Assembly: GCA_020625635.1 (NCBI GenBank)
Contig: JAHLBL010000119.1
Location: 1 to 5,667, forward strand
Direction: 5' to 3'
Source of the DNA: a bacterium
Lineage (GTDB): Bacteria > Bacillota > Clostridia > Oscillospirales > Acutalibacteraceae
Length of the DNA stretch: 5,667 nucleotides
Positions 5,663-5,667 of this stretch are shown here, piece after piece. How positions within the stretch are numbered: position 1 is the stretch's first letter; each line of letters starts with the position of its first letter. The notes beneath the pieces were generated by a model. The model worked only from the letters and a program-made list of their open reading frames with translations. It searched no databases and had not been told where the DNA came from. Both the position numbers and the translations under genes were made by a program.

Positions 5663-5667
5663 TGACA

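Overview
The window looks like chromosomal DNA of a gut or rumen Bacillota, most plausibly a Ruminococcus-like member of the Oscillospiraceae. This rests on moderate GC in genes with AT-rich spacers, strong GGAGG-type ribosome binding sites, TTGACA/TATAAT-type promoters, GC-stem terminators with T-runs, Gram-positive-style lipoprotein signals, and a starch-binding-like module on a secreted esterase. The genus is inference; no phylogenetic marker is present.

All genes lie on the + strand. The left edge (1-257) has two stacked terminator hairpins, an 18-base remnant matching the 3' end of a tRNA (complement strand), and a good promoter (TTGATT-17-TATAAT). The promoter serves a lipoprotein of the subtype B tannase-like alpha/beta hydrolase family (258-1865). 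Next is an XRE-family regulator (1976-2815) with its own promoter and a perfect 10-bp palindrome in the spacer; an in-frame TAA at 2309-2311 breaks it. A 140-base spacer then carries a 26-bp near-perfect palindrome over a candidate -35 box. It precedes a likely two-gene operon: a cytoplasmic esterase D-type hydrolase (2956-3750) and, 36 bases later, a larger exported relative with a C-terminal CBM26-like module (3787-5493). That gene also has an in-frame TAA (3868-3870) just after its signal peptide, and its expected lipobox cysteine is a tyrosine. A strong terminator (5511-5553) closes the operon. A near-consensus promoter at the very end (5634-5662) belongs to a gene outside the window.

The three hydrolases suggest removal of acyl groups from plant or starch-derived glycans or polyphenol esters: one at the cell surface, one designed for the surface but apparently disarmed, and one in the cytoplasm. 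The adjacent regulator may control them. Substrates cannot be read from the sequence. The most notable pattern is decay: two genes carry clean nonsense codons with the frame preserved on both sides, one has also lost its lipobox Cys, and the tannase-like enzyme seems to lack its usual catalytic Asp. This may be a locus losing function, strain polymorphism, or consensus errors in the assembly. No CRISPR array, insertion sequence or complete RNA gene was seen. I see no clear evidence of a wholly new system.
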